Part shown: positions 44,029 through 51,454 of the stretch, in pieces | Layout: the number at the start of each line of letters is the position of its first letter | Numbering within the stretch: position 1 is the stretch's first letter | Source of the DNA: Microcystis aeruginosa FD4 | Lineage (GTDB): Bacteria > Cyanobacteriota > Cyanobacteriia > Cyanobacteriales > Microcystaceae | Length of the DNA stretch: 64,000 bases | Assembly (NCBI RefSeq): GCF_009792235.1 | Contig: NZ_CP046973.1 | Location: 806,001-870,000 of the forward strand | Reading direction: 5' to 3' | The notes under the pieces: generated by a model | Told to the model about the DNA's origin: nothing | The model's database searches: none | What the model saw: only the letters and a program-made list of their open reading frames with translations | Made by a program: the position numbers and the translations under genes

Positions 44029-44637
44029 CTAGGCAAGCAACCCACCCTCGCAGGAGTCGAGACGATAGAAAAGACGACTGGAGGCAGGGGGTAGGGGTAA
44101 ATTAAAGCTAGAGTGAAAATCCTCTTGAACTTTGTAGGTTAAGCGGGGGGAAACTTGACGAACAATTTGCGTCAACAGTTTATCACCGGTTTTTTGGAGA
44201 ATGGGACGGGGAATCTTATAAACAAATTTGGGGAACTTAACCATCACATCCATATGCAGTTCCCAGGTGACTTGGGTGATAACCGCCGGAATATCCCGCT
44301 CCTGTTGCCGAAAAATTGCCTCAATTTCCTGACTAGGAGAAGATAGCGGCATTTCCTCTAGTTTCATAATTGCCTGATAATCCACTAGATAGCCCAAAAA
44401 CGGTTGATCGGGAATGGGAACACTACGAGTATGATAGACTCCATTGACGGGCAGCTCCAGAACCACAGCGATTTTCGGCTCCAGTTCATAGCCAAAAGCA
44501 CCATATTTACCGATGGTGATAATATAACCATTGTCACCGAAGGGCAGCGTTTTCATCGGTTCGGCACAACGACAAAACCAACCTTCGTGAGCGCCCAGAT
44601 AATCGGCAACCGTCTCCTGATTGCTATACATATCCAT
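44029..44637 (-). CDS. DUF1997 family protein (start uncertain)
   Basis: 202 residues from the ATG at 44635-44637. The family, found in cyanobacteria and plastids, has the motif EGWFCRCAEPMKTLPFGDNGYIITIGKYGAFGYELEPKI seen here in pieces, and a START/SRPBCC-like lipid-binding fold is likely. In-frame sequence with family-like residues (LARESVEVKEDNQFLGFQTHFAGS) continues upstream to a run of seven C on the coding strand (44719-44725 on the map). With six C the frame would start at ATG 44732-44734 as MQCPPINSLARES. So the annotated start is probably too late, or the gene is frameshifted in the run. Confidence 0.78.
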   Translation of the reverse strand: MDMYSNQETVADYLGAHEGWFCRCAEPMKTLPFGDNGYIITIGKYGAFGYELEPKIAVVLELPVNGVYHTRSVPIPDQPFLGYLVDYQAIMKLEEMPLSSPSQEIEAIFRQQERDIPAVITQVTWELHMDVMVKFPKFVYKIPRPILQKTGDKLLTQIVRQVSPRLTYKVQEDFHSSFNLPLPPASSRLFYRLDSCEGGLLA

Positions 44638-44718
44638 AGATCCGGCAAAATGGGTTTGAAAACCGAGAAATTGATTGTCTTCTTTGACTTCTACAGATTC
44701 GCGAGCTAGGGAGTTAAT

Positions 44719-44725
44719 GGGGGGG
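44719..44725 (-). repeat. C7 run at the start of the DUF1997 frame
   Basis: Seven identical bases (G on this strand) separate the ATG at 44734 from the in-phase body of the DUF1997 frame. One base fewer would join them. Confidence 0.7.
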
Positions 44726-44858
44726 ACACTGCATGACTTATAAACCTGGTAAATGATAGTGTTAGAAAAATTTGGGGATTAACCGCCAAAGGATCGGGGA
44801 AATTTGTAGAATTGAGATTAGTGTAACGTATTGTTAAAAACTATTTGGTCAAAAAGCG

Positions 44859-45518
44859 ATGAAAGCATTTGTAGCAGGAGCCACAGGGGAAACGGGACGG
44901 CGAATTGTTGCCCAATTAGTCGAACGTCAGATTCCCGTACGCGCTTTGGTGAGAAACCCAGAGAAAGCGGCAGAAATTTTGCCCGCAGGGGTGGAAATCG
45001 TCGTCGGAGATGTCCAACAGGCCGATAAGTTAGAGGCACTAATCGCTGATTGTAGCGTTTTACTATGCGCCACGGGAGCCAGACCGAGTTTTAATCCCAC
45101 GGAACCTTTGTTAGTAGATTACTTGGGAACTAAAAATCTCATCGATGCCGCCAAAAAGAAAGGAATCGAGCATTTTGTTCTCGTTACTTCCCTCTGTGTA
45201 TCGAACTTTTTCCATCCCCTCAATCTATTTTGGTTAATTTTATTCTGGAAAAAACAAGCGGAAGCCTATTTAATCAATAGTGGCTTAACCTATACGATTG
45301 TGCGCCCCGGCGGCCTTAAAAATGAGGATAATCTTAATGCAATTAAAATGTCATCCGCAGATACCCTTTCTGAGGGCAATATTCCCCGCACGAAAGTGGC
45401 TTCCGTTTGCGTAGAATCCCTATTTTATCCCGCCGCTAACAATAAAATTCTCGAAATTATTGCTCCCTCAGATGCTCCCAATCTCGATTGGACACAATTG
45501 TTTCAAAGTGTCGGCTAA
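44859..45518 (+). CDS. NAD(P)-binding NmrA/SDR-type protein
   Basis: 219 residues. The Rossmann loop is GATGETG (7-13), followed by RALVRNPEKA and VVGDVQQADKLEALI. The later segments VLVTSLCVSNF and LTYTIVRPGGLKNEDN are typical of atypical extended SDR proteins such as Tic62 and Ycf39 relatives. The usual catalytic Tyr-x-x-x-Lys is not obvious (KKQAEAYLINSGL is the nearest), so it may bind a nucleotide as a chaperone or sensor rather than act as a dehydrogenase. Repeat arrays begin at its stop codon. Confidence 0.85.
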   Translation: MKAFVAGATGETGRRIVAQLVERQIPVRALVRNPEKAAEILPAGVEIVVGDVQQADKLEALIADCSVLLCATGARPSFNPTEPLLVDYLGTKNLIDAAKKKGIEHFVLVTSLCVSNFFHPLNLFWLILFWKKQAEAYLINSGLTYTIVRPGGLKNEDNLNAIKMSSADTLSEGNIPRTKVASVCVESLFYPAANNKILEIIAPSDAPNLDWTQLFQSVG

Positions 45519-45586
45519 ACAGTAATCAGTAATCAGTGATCAGTAAACAGTAAACAGTAAACAGTAATCAGTAAACAGTAAACAGT
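45519..45586. repeat. CAGTAATCAGT / AAACAGT heptamer variants
   Basis: The array begins directly at the stop codon of the SDR-type gene (TAAACAGTAATCAGTAATCAG) and runs into the family B element. Confidence 0.88.
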
Positions 45587-45700
45587 AAGTAGGATTAAAT
45601 ATAAGATGAACGTAGGTTGGGTTGAAGTATGAAACCCAACCCCCGCATGGGTTACGAAGTGCGCTAACCCATCCTACAAATAATCGTGCCTCCCTAATTA
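45587..45700. mobile_element. MITE family B copy (inverted)
   Basis: About 114 bp, from AAGTAGGATTAAATATAAG to GTGCCTCCCTAATTA, with the family interior intact. Confidence 0.83.
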
Positions 45701-45892
45701 ATTAACTTAGGCTCTCCTAGACAGCTTATAGCAAATTAGTAGTTTAAATGAGCCTAAACCCTTAAATAGCCTGGAATCCAACAAAGCAAAAAGCTTTTTT
45801 TATTAAAATTGCTTTTTTAAATTCTGGTGAGCCTTACTTGGCAAGGCTTGTGTCGGTTATTTTCTGCTAATATATCATAACTAGGATTTGCT

Positions 45893-46096
45893 GAAAAAGT
45901 ACGGGCGAAGCATTCGGATAGAAAATCTACGGTTTCACCGATAGGTTATTGCCCGAATGCTTCGCCCCTACAGGACGCGGGCCGATGAAGATGCAAGGTT
46001 TTGAACCACGATTCTCTCAAAATCTTGCACCTGTTTCGCTCGTAAAGCCCCAAAACCCTTACTTTGCATACATTTCACATTTATTCAGCCAGCCCT
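45893..46096. mobile_element. MITE family A, long-interior subtype, with AACT duplication
   Basis: 204 bp from AGGATTTGCTGAAAAAGT to TTTATTCAGCCAGCCCT, flanked by AACT on both sides. It shares its interior with 11955-12120. Confidence 0.88.
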
Positions 46097-46131
46097 AACT
46101 ACTCTAGAAGAGTTTTAACTTAAAACTTACA

Positions 46132-46188
46132 TCTGATAACTGGTAACTGATAACTGATAACTGATAACTGGTAACTGATAACTGATAA
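46132..46188. repeat. CTGATAA / CTGGTAA heptamer array
   Basis: Seven to eight units, ending 4 bases before the Uma2 stop codon. Confidence 0.9.
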
Positions 46189-46192
46189 TCCG

Positions 46193-46756
46193 TTAACCTC
46201 TTAACCAGTCAAATAATTGACCGAGGGTGATTTGAAAATTCGTCGCAAAAGCGGGGACGGGTAAAAGAGCATTTTCTGATTCAAAAATAGCGATAGTTCG
46301 ATCACTAAAATAAACAAAGATAATTTCTTCTTCAGGGTCGATTAACCAACCCATTTGAGTGCCGTGATCTAGACAATAAAGGATATTTTTAACAACTTTA
46401 GTCTGATTTTGGTCAGGAGAGAGAATTTCAATCAGCCAGTCAGGAGCGATCGCAAAAGTATTTAATACTTTTCCCTGTGCATCGCGGGGAATATTTTCCC
46501 AGAGAAAAACTGAAACATCAGGAACTAGAGAACGACTGCCAAAAGTACAACGCAATTCAGGATAGGCACGGGCAATTTGTTGGGGTTTTAGACTAGCGTT
46601 AATAGCCGGAACTAAATCACCTTGAATAGTGCTATGTTTACCTTGGGGCATCGGTTTAGGAATAATTTGACCATCAATAAATTCCTGGGAGGGTTTAGTT
46701 TCTGGTAATTGCAGAAATTCCCTTAGTGTCAGGGAATTATTAACAGTTACAACCAT
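46193..46756 (-). CDS. Uma2-family (DUF820) putative endonuclease
   Basis: 187 residues from the ATG at 46754-46756; an upstream ATG would overlap the kinase fragment and adds no family sequence. Conserved parts include LTLREFLQLPETKPSQEFIDGQI, the acidic SLVPDVSVF (the PD of a PD-(D/E)xK fold) and WLIEILSPDQNQTKVVKNILYCLDHG with Glu and Lys. Uma2 proteins are very numerous in cyanobacteria and their role is unclear. Confidence 0.88.
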   Translation of the reverse strand: MVVTVNNSLTLREFLQLPETKPSQEFIDGQIIPKPMPQGKHSTIQGDLVPAINASLKPQQIARAYPELRCTFGSRSLVPDVSVFLWENIPRDAQGKVLNTFAIAPDWLIEILSPDQNQTKVVKNILYCLDHGTQMGWLIDPEEEIIFVYFSDRTIAIFESENALLPVPAFATNFQITLGQLFDWLRG

Positions 46757-46789
46757 AAAATTTTTTTGTTGATCGTTATGATCGTTAAT

Positions 46790-46978
46790 TTTATCGCAAT
46801 TTCTCCAAGCAGAGAAGATCAAAAACAGTTATATAAAAATGTCCGTCATATCGCCGGGACAGGGTTGGGTTTGGTGGTAGTACAAAAATGCGTGGAACTA
46901 CACGGAGACTCGATCGAAATTGCTAGTATTCCAGGTAATGGAACCACTGTCACGATTTTATTACCGAAAGTGACCTGA
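46790..46978 (+). pseudogene. Histidine kinase C-terminal fragment
   Basis: About 60 codons preserve only the last part of an HATPase domain: ISPSREDQKQLYKN, then HIAGTGLGLVVVQKCVELHG (the G2 box) and GNGTTVTILLPK. The H-box, N-box and input domain are absent. It partly overlaps the 5' end of the Uma2 gene on the other strand. Confidence 0.8.
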
Positions 46979-46993
46979 AAATAAAATCATTAT

Positions 46994-47563
46994 ATGCTAA
47001 AAGTTTTAAAGGATATGGCGGAATTTTTCAAGCGTTGTCGCGGCCCAAATCGGCTTAAGCAATTAGCGCTGCTTTTTCTCCTGTGTCTAGCTTTCGTTGT
47101 CTGTAGTCCTAAAACGGCCTCAACTACGCCGGACAATTACATGACACTAACCCCCACAGCATTGACCAATAAGCTAGGCAATCCACTTTACCAACTCAGC
47201 CTTTACGGTAACGGGCAGTTAATCGCCGCTTACATGACCGTCGCGGGACGAGCGCATACTCAAAATTATAATCGCCATCAAGCTGGGACAGAAGCGCCCT
47301 TGCCGGACGGGAAATATCGGGTAGCCAGAGAGCCTGTTCTGGGAACAATTCCAGAAGCAGGAGATCGTTTCCTCCCCATACAGCCTTTGTTTCGGACTCG
47401 TCGTTCAGCTTTGGGCATTCACTACGATCCGTCCTTTGAAAAACCCAATGGCGAAGACGGGACATCAGGGTGTATCGCCCTGACCAACCGAGCGGATCTC
47501 GACCAGGTGTTGAATTACGTTCGTACTTATCGACCTCAATATCTCGAAGTTAATATTCAGTAA
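46994..47563 (+). CDS. L,D-transpeptidase (YkuD) family protein
   Basis: 189 residues. A hydrophobic signal or anchor segment (about 20-38) precedes the domain. The YkuD catalytic box is visible with His143 in ALGIHYDPS and Cys160 in GTSGCIALT. Such enzymes make 3-3 cross-links in peptidoglycan or attach proteins to it. The spacing of the box is normal. It starts 15 bases after the kinase fragment; the two are probably unrelated. An internal ATG at 47015 is an alternative start. Confidence 0.87.
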   Translation: MLKVLKDMAEFFKRCRGPNRLKQLALLFLLCLAFVVCSPKTASTTPDNYMTLTPTALTNKLGNPLYQLSLYGNGQLIAAYMTVAGRAHTQNYNRHQAGTEAPLPDGKYRVAREPVLGTIPEAGDRFLPIQPLFRTRRSALGIHYDPSFEKPNGEDGTSGCIALTNRADLDQVLNYVRTYRPQYLEVNIQ

Positions 47564-47568
47564 TTCAC

Positions 47569-48285
47569 TCACTTACATTCTATGTAATCGTAAATTTTCG
47601 GGTCTTCCACTGGTTTTAACTCTCGACGAGGACACCACTGATTAATATTGACTGCCTTAGCTTTATTCTTCATCTCTTGCGGTACTTGCGGTATTTGCTG
47701 ATTAGCCTCTTGCGTATTCTTGTAATTAATCACGGCTGGATAGAAATACTTTCCCTTCTTAAAAATTGCTAAGTTGTGCTGTAATTTTTTAAACTTATCT
47801 TTGAGTATTTCTATCTTATCTTGAGCCTTTTGGGGGCTATCTAATTGAGCATCAATTATAATGGCTCCTGGGCTGCCATCCATTATTTCTCCTCTCTTAC
47901 AGTCATAATAACTTACACCTAGTTTAACTCCTGTATTTTTCCTCCAGTCGGGACGACACCATTCTTGAAGATTAACGACAAAAGAGCCTCTGGAATATTC
48001 ACCATCAATTATATTTCTCGCTTCATCAGCATCAGTTTTAGATTTAAATAAAACAACGCTTGCATACCAGTTTCTCCGCTTAAATAAATAATTTTCTTTT
48101 TGATATTGTGGGAATATTTGAGGAAGTTGGTCTGTTTCATTGTTTGCTTTTTTAATGTCCTGCTCTGAACTATAAACTACTCCATAGGAAAAAGCTGGAT
48201 CTGGTTTATCTTGAGAAGATGCCAAGGGAGCAAGACATACACTTAACATTAAAATAGTTGAGATTAAACGGTAGTAATATTTCAT
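47569..48285 (-). CDS. Secreted hypothetical protein
   Basis: 238 residues, family not recognised. A clear cleavable signal peptide (KYYYRLISTILMLSVCLAPLASS) is followed by two similar halves, each with a YASVVLFKSKTDADEARNII or YPAVINYKNTQEANQQI strand-helix and a cysteine-bearing (N)xxxWC segment (LQEWCRPDWR, INQWCPRRE). It may be an SPOR-like duplicated domain; this is a guess. It is convergent with the transpeptidase gene (5 bases apart) and downstream of the pentapeptide gene, 29 bases away on the same strand. Confidence 0.65.
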   Translation of the reverse strand: MKYYYRLISTILMLSVCLAPLASSQDKPDPAFSYGVVYSSEQDIKKANNETDQLPQIFPQYQKENYLFKRRNWYASVVLFKSKTDADEARNIIDGEYSRGSFVVNLQEWCRPDWRKNTGVKLGVSYYDCKRGEIMDGSPGAIIIDAQLDSPQKAQDKIEILKDKFKKLQHNLAIFKKGKYFYPAVINYKNTQEANQQIPQVPQEMKNKAKAVNINQWCPRRELKPVEDPKIYDYIECK

Positions 48286-48314
48286 CTAAATCTCTAGCTG
48301 TAAGTTTTAAATGT

Positions 48315-49259
48315 TTATTTAGATTGGCCTAGATTTTGCTCAGTTGGTTTGCACCATCTATCGGTTTTGGTGATCCTAGAATTAGTGTTAGGGTTTTGAA
48401 AATCGGTTAATTTCAACCAAGTGATTTGATTTTTATCATCTTCTGTATTTTCAAATTTAGTTCCCTCACTGTAACAAACATTCTGGAATTTTGATGATGT
48501 ACTAATTGTTATATTTTTAAGCTTAGTATTGTAGAAATTTGACTTATCCAAAGTAGCACCTGAAAAATTTACCTTTTGCAGAGTAGCAGAACTAAAAATG
48601 GATAATGTCAAGTCTGCATTTATTAAGCTTACATCAGTCAGATTAGCTCTTGTCATATCGGCTTTGTTAATTTTTACTCCACCCATATCGACATCTTGTA
48701 ATACTATATCTTGTAAATTAGCGCGATCTAATTTAATTTCTGGCTTGGGTTTGTTTATCAAGTTTGATTCAGCCAGATAAGTGATAACTTTCCCTTTTCT
48801 TGGGCCATCTAATTCATCTAAAACAGCTAGTGTTAAAGCTCGGGCAATATCTTGAGAGGCTTGTGACAATAGAGATTTATCTTGATCCAGCGATGGAGAG
48901 CCGGTTGGCTTATTATTAGATTTTGGCAACGTTTTTTCTGCGAGAATTAAAGTTTGCATCTTGGAGAAATAATCTTTTAAAAGTTCTTGTTGTTTTCGAT
49001 CTTCAGCTATTTGCTTGTCTCTAGTTTCAGAAACATAATTTAAATAGAAAGCAGCAAAAGCTAACATCAAAGGGACAATCAATAATTGTAACCAATCCCA
49101 GAAACTTTTCTTCTGGAAGCCAGACCATTTAAAATTTGATATCCAGTTTGATATGATGATTACAAGCAATATACTAAACGCCCCTGAAAGCACCCATTTT
49201 ATCCAGGGTTGATCACTTCCAAATTCACCGCTCATCAAAGCAATGGCAGCGACTATCAA
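48315..49259 (-). CDS. Membrane-anchored pentapeptide-repeat protein; 5' end joined to the upstream gene
   Basis: From a weak TTG at 49257-49259 there are 314 residues: two membrane helices (about 1-60), a helical linker, and pentapeptide repeats of the ADMTRANLTDVSLINADLT type (about 175-260). The open frame continues upstream without ATG, GTG or TTG to 49453 and encodes NGKALAFLIFTDDE and so on, with protein-like composition. It connects to the preceding gene (49442-49798) if the ribosome or polymerase slips by one base in an A9 run. So it is probably the second half of one protein. Confidence 0.65.
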   Translation of the reverse strand: MIVAAIALMSGEFGSDQPWIKWVLSGAFSILLVIIISNWISNFKWSGFQKKSFWDWLQLLIVPLMLAFAAFYLNYVSETRDKQIAEDRKQQELLKDYFSKMQTLILAEKTLPKSNNKPTGSPSLDQDKSLLSQASQDIARALTLAVLDELDGPRKGKVITYLAESNLINKPKPEIKLDRANLQDIVLQDVDMGGVKINKADMTRANLTDVSLINADLTLSIFSSATLQKVNFSGATLDKSNFYNTKLKNITISTSSKFQNVCYSEGTKFENTEDDKNQITWLKLTDFQNPNTNSRITKTDRWCKPTEQNLGQSK

Positions 49260-49441
49260 AAACCCAAATAATATATATAGCCAAATTTTTCCTTTCTCGA
49301 AGAAATCTCTAATTATATTATGTTTAAGTCGCGGTGATTGCTGCTTCAGATAGCTGGCAAAATCTATATCAATTGGTTCTCTATCTTTGTCTGTTCCAGC
49401 TTCGTCATCAGTGAATATCAGAAAAGCTAGAGCTTTGCCAT

Positions 49442-49798
49442 TTATTTTTTTTTCGATGAATTTTCTGGCAAATCATTCAACCATCTTAAGGAATACTTTA
49501 GTCGTTCAATAATCTCATCGCTTTCAAAGAGCGAGTAAATCCCAGGAACTCCTCTGATATCAAGATTGCGATGTTCGATAATATCACGTTCGATAATATC
49601 ATGTCGTTTTAGTATTTGCAGTTCCTTAGCTTCTATCGTTCCTATGTTAAAGAAGTGTGTATTTGATAAGCCGATTCCGTAATGCCAAAGTTCCTTCTCT
49701 TGTTCCCACCATTTGACAAGCTTGCCGTAATATTCACTATCTGGATTAACGGTTTCTTCAATGCGTATAATTAATCGTGCGATTTCTGAAGCTGTCAT
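49442..49798 (-). CDS. Hypothetical protein ending in an A9 slippery run
   Basis: 118 residues, family not recognised: charged helices (SEIARLIIRIEETVNPDSEYYGKLVKWWEQEKELW) and DIIERDIIEHRNLDIRGVPGIYSLF. The last codons are AAA AAA AAA TAA. A -1 slip in the run gives ...SKKKINGKALAFLIFTDDE and enters the pentapeptide membrane protein frame. The two frames together would make a protein of about 490 residues. Confidence 0.6.
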   Translation of the reverse strand: MTASEIARLIIRIEETVNPDSEYYGKLVKWWEQEKELWHYGIGLSNTHFFNIGTIEAKELQILKRHDIIERDIIEHRNLDIRGVPGIYSLFESDEIIERLKYSLRWLNDLPENSSKKK

Positions 49799-50242
49799 AA
49801 ATATCCTCAGTGGTGCAGAAAACCCATGAAAGACTTGCTGTACAAGGAGTCCGAATTAGATAGCGGGTTGGCAGAAGGAAAAACTTTATGAGATGCTTAA
49901 GTTCCGCAACTAAAAGACATCGCTAGGTCAGCCTTTATCTTTGTATCCTAAACTATTTGAACAGCTAAGTCAATCAGGGTAAGCACTTCTTAACAATCCT
50001 TGACAAAATGAACTTTATGTGAGTTGCTCATCCCATTTTTCTTTATTTGTGGCAGGCATCCTACACGCTTTTCCCTTTCTGGGAGAGGGGTTGGTTGTGA
50101 GGGTAATTAACCATCTCTGCCATTACTTTAGAAAAATGGTATTATAGCCTTTTGTCAACGGGGAAGTCCAGATATTCAGCCAACCCTAAATAAATCGGAG
50201 CGAGAATCATTCTCAATGAGAGGAAAACTTCCAAAGAAGAAA
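49799..50242. other. Spacer with repeat remnants
   Basis: No gene seen. It holds a solo right end of family A (TATTCAGCCAACCCT, about 50173-50187) and a palindromic AT-rich site at 50202-50214. Confidence 0.6.
50202..50214. promoter_or_regulatory. Fur-box-like palindrome
   Basis: GAGAATCATTCTC is a perfect 6-1-6 palindrome of the kind Fur recognises. It lies 3' of the nearest gene with no obvious target, so function is doubtful. Confidence 0.3.
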
Positions 50243-50545
50243 TCAGGAAACACCACCCACACGGGCATATTCTAAAATTGACTGGCTGAGAGCATCGCGA
50301 TCATCGCCGGTGAGATAATAATTCCGGCCGCCGATATCATTGAGAAATCGCAGTAGAGCAAGACAAGCGGACTCTAGATCCGCCCGGTGTCGGGCAGCCG
50401 CTAAAGCTTGTTCGCAGGTGGCATAAACTAGGCGATTGCTAATTCCTTCCCTGCCATCCACTCGCCAACATTGAAAAGAATAACCCTGCATTTCTGCGCT
50501 CAATTCAATCTGCCAACCGTGATAGTCAAATCGCGTGTAAATCAT
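50243..50545 (-). CDS. Small conserved-looking hypothetical protein
   Basis: 100 residues, not recognised. The N-terminus IYTRFDYHGWQIELSAEMQGYSFQCWR looks like a beta-sheet domain. A helical Ala-rich middle (EQALAAARHRADLESACLALLRFLND) follows. No signal peptide. Composition matches the chromosome. It lies 170 bases downstream of the response regulator on the same strand. Confidence 0.65.
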   Translation of the reverse strand: MIYTRFDYHGWQIELSAEMQGYSFQCWRVDGREGISNRLVYATCEQALAAARHRADLESACLALLRFLNDIGGRNYYLTGDDRDALSQSILEYARVGGVS

Positions 50546-50715
50546 CTCAAGCTGCCCCGTTTAGAAGAGGAGAGTCACAGGTTTGACCGCTCTGATTGTC
50601 TAGAAGCCCTGCACCTGTCTAACTCTCTAATTTAACGGCTGATTATGGAAACCCCCTGCAAACTTCGTGCAGATTTCGTGCAGAAATAATTTTGTCCACT
50701 GTCTAAAGGCAGATA

Positions 50716-51409
50716 TTACTTTAAGCGATAACCGAGACCGTGAACGGTTTCAATAAAGTCTTCCGGCGCGCCAAGGGATTTTAGCTTGTGACGAAGACCG
50801 CGAATATGGGAAGTAACGGTTTCCTCGGCTGGAGAATCGTCCAAAGACCAAACTCGCTCAATAATACCCGATCGACTTAAGACCCGGCGCCCATGGGTAA
50901 CAAGTAATTCTAAGAGAGCGAATTCCTTGGGGGTGAGGGAAAGAAGTTGACCGTTATAACTGGCCTCGTGGGTACTGGGATTTAACTGCAACCCCCCCCC
51001 AAGATAATAAAACACTGCTGGTGCTGCTACCACGTCGGATCAAGGCCCGAATCCGCGCCATTAATTCCCCCAAATCGAAGGGTTTAGTGACATAATCATC
51101 GGCCCCTGCGTCTAATCCGTCGATTTTATCGATTACCGTATCCCTTGCGGTTAATAATAGGACGGGAACGGTGGCATTAGCAGAGACGGGATGATGGGAT
51201 TCCGCTCGTCGCAGACGTTGACAGAGTAAAGTTCCGCTTAATTTTGGCAGGGTGACATCGAGAACTAAAAGATCATATTTGCCTAATTCTAGCCAATTCC
51301 AGCCTTCTTCTCCGTCTCTAGCCACATCGACAACGTATTGTCGCTCGCTCAATGCCTCTCGCAAAATCTCGGCTAGTTGCATATCATCTTCTACTACTAA
51401 AATTCGCAT
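50716..51409 (-). pseudogene. OmpR-family response regulator with frameshift in a G9 run
   Basis: The receiver domain is complete: acidic pocket EDD, phosphorylation site Asp51 in LLVLDVTLP, TARD, and TKPFD. After RRGSSTSSVLLSWGG the frame goes wrong at nine G (50992-51000 on the map). The DNA-binding domain (LQLNPSTHEASYNGQLLSLT through ETVHGLGYRLK) is intact in another frame. Eight G would give SWGGLQLNP and a normal protein of about 230 residues. Either the run varies in length in the population or it is a sequencing slip. The regulator is divergent from a histidine kinase 45 bases away and is its likely partner. Confidence 0.85.
50992..51000 (-). repeat. G9 run in the response regulator gene
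   Basis: Nine identical bases at the border of the receiver and effector domains. A length of eight restores the frame. Confidence 0.9.
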
Positions 51410-51454
51410 GGTCTAGAGATGGAGTAAGCTGGAAATAGCGTCGGTTTGCTGCTG

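Noticed and set aside
50202..50214. Functional Fur box
   Set aside because: No gene is positioned to be controlled by it; kept only as a low-confidence site.
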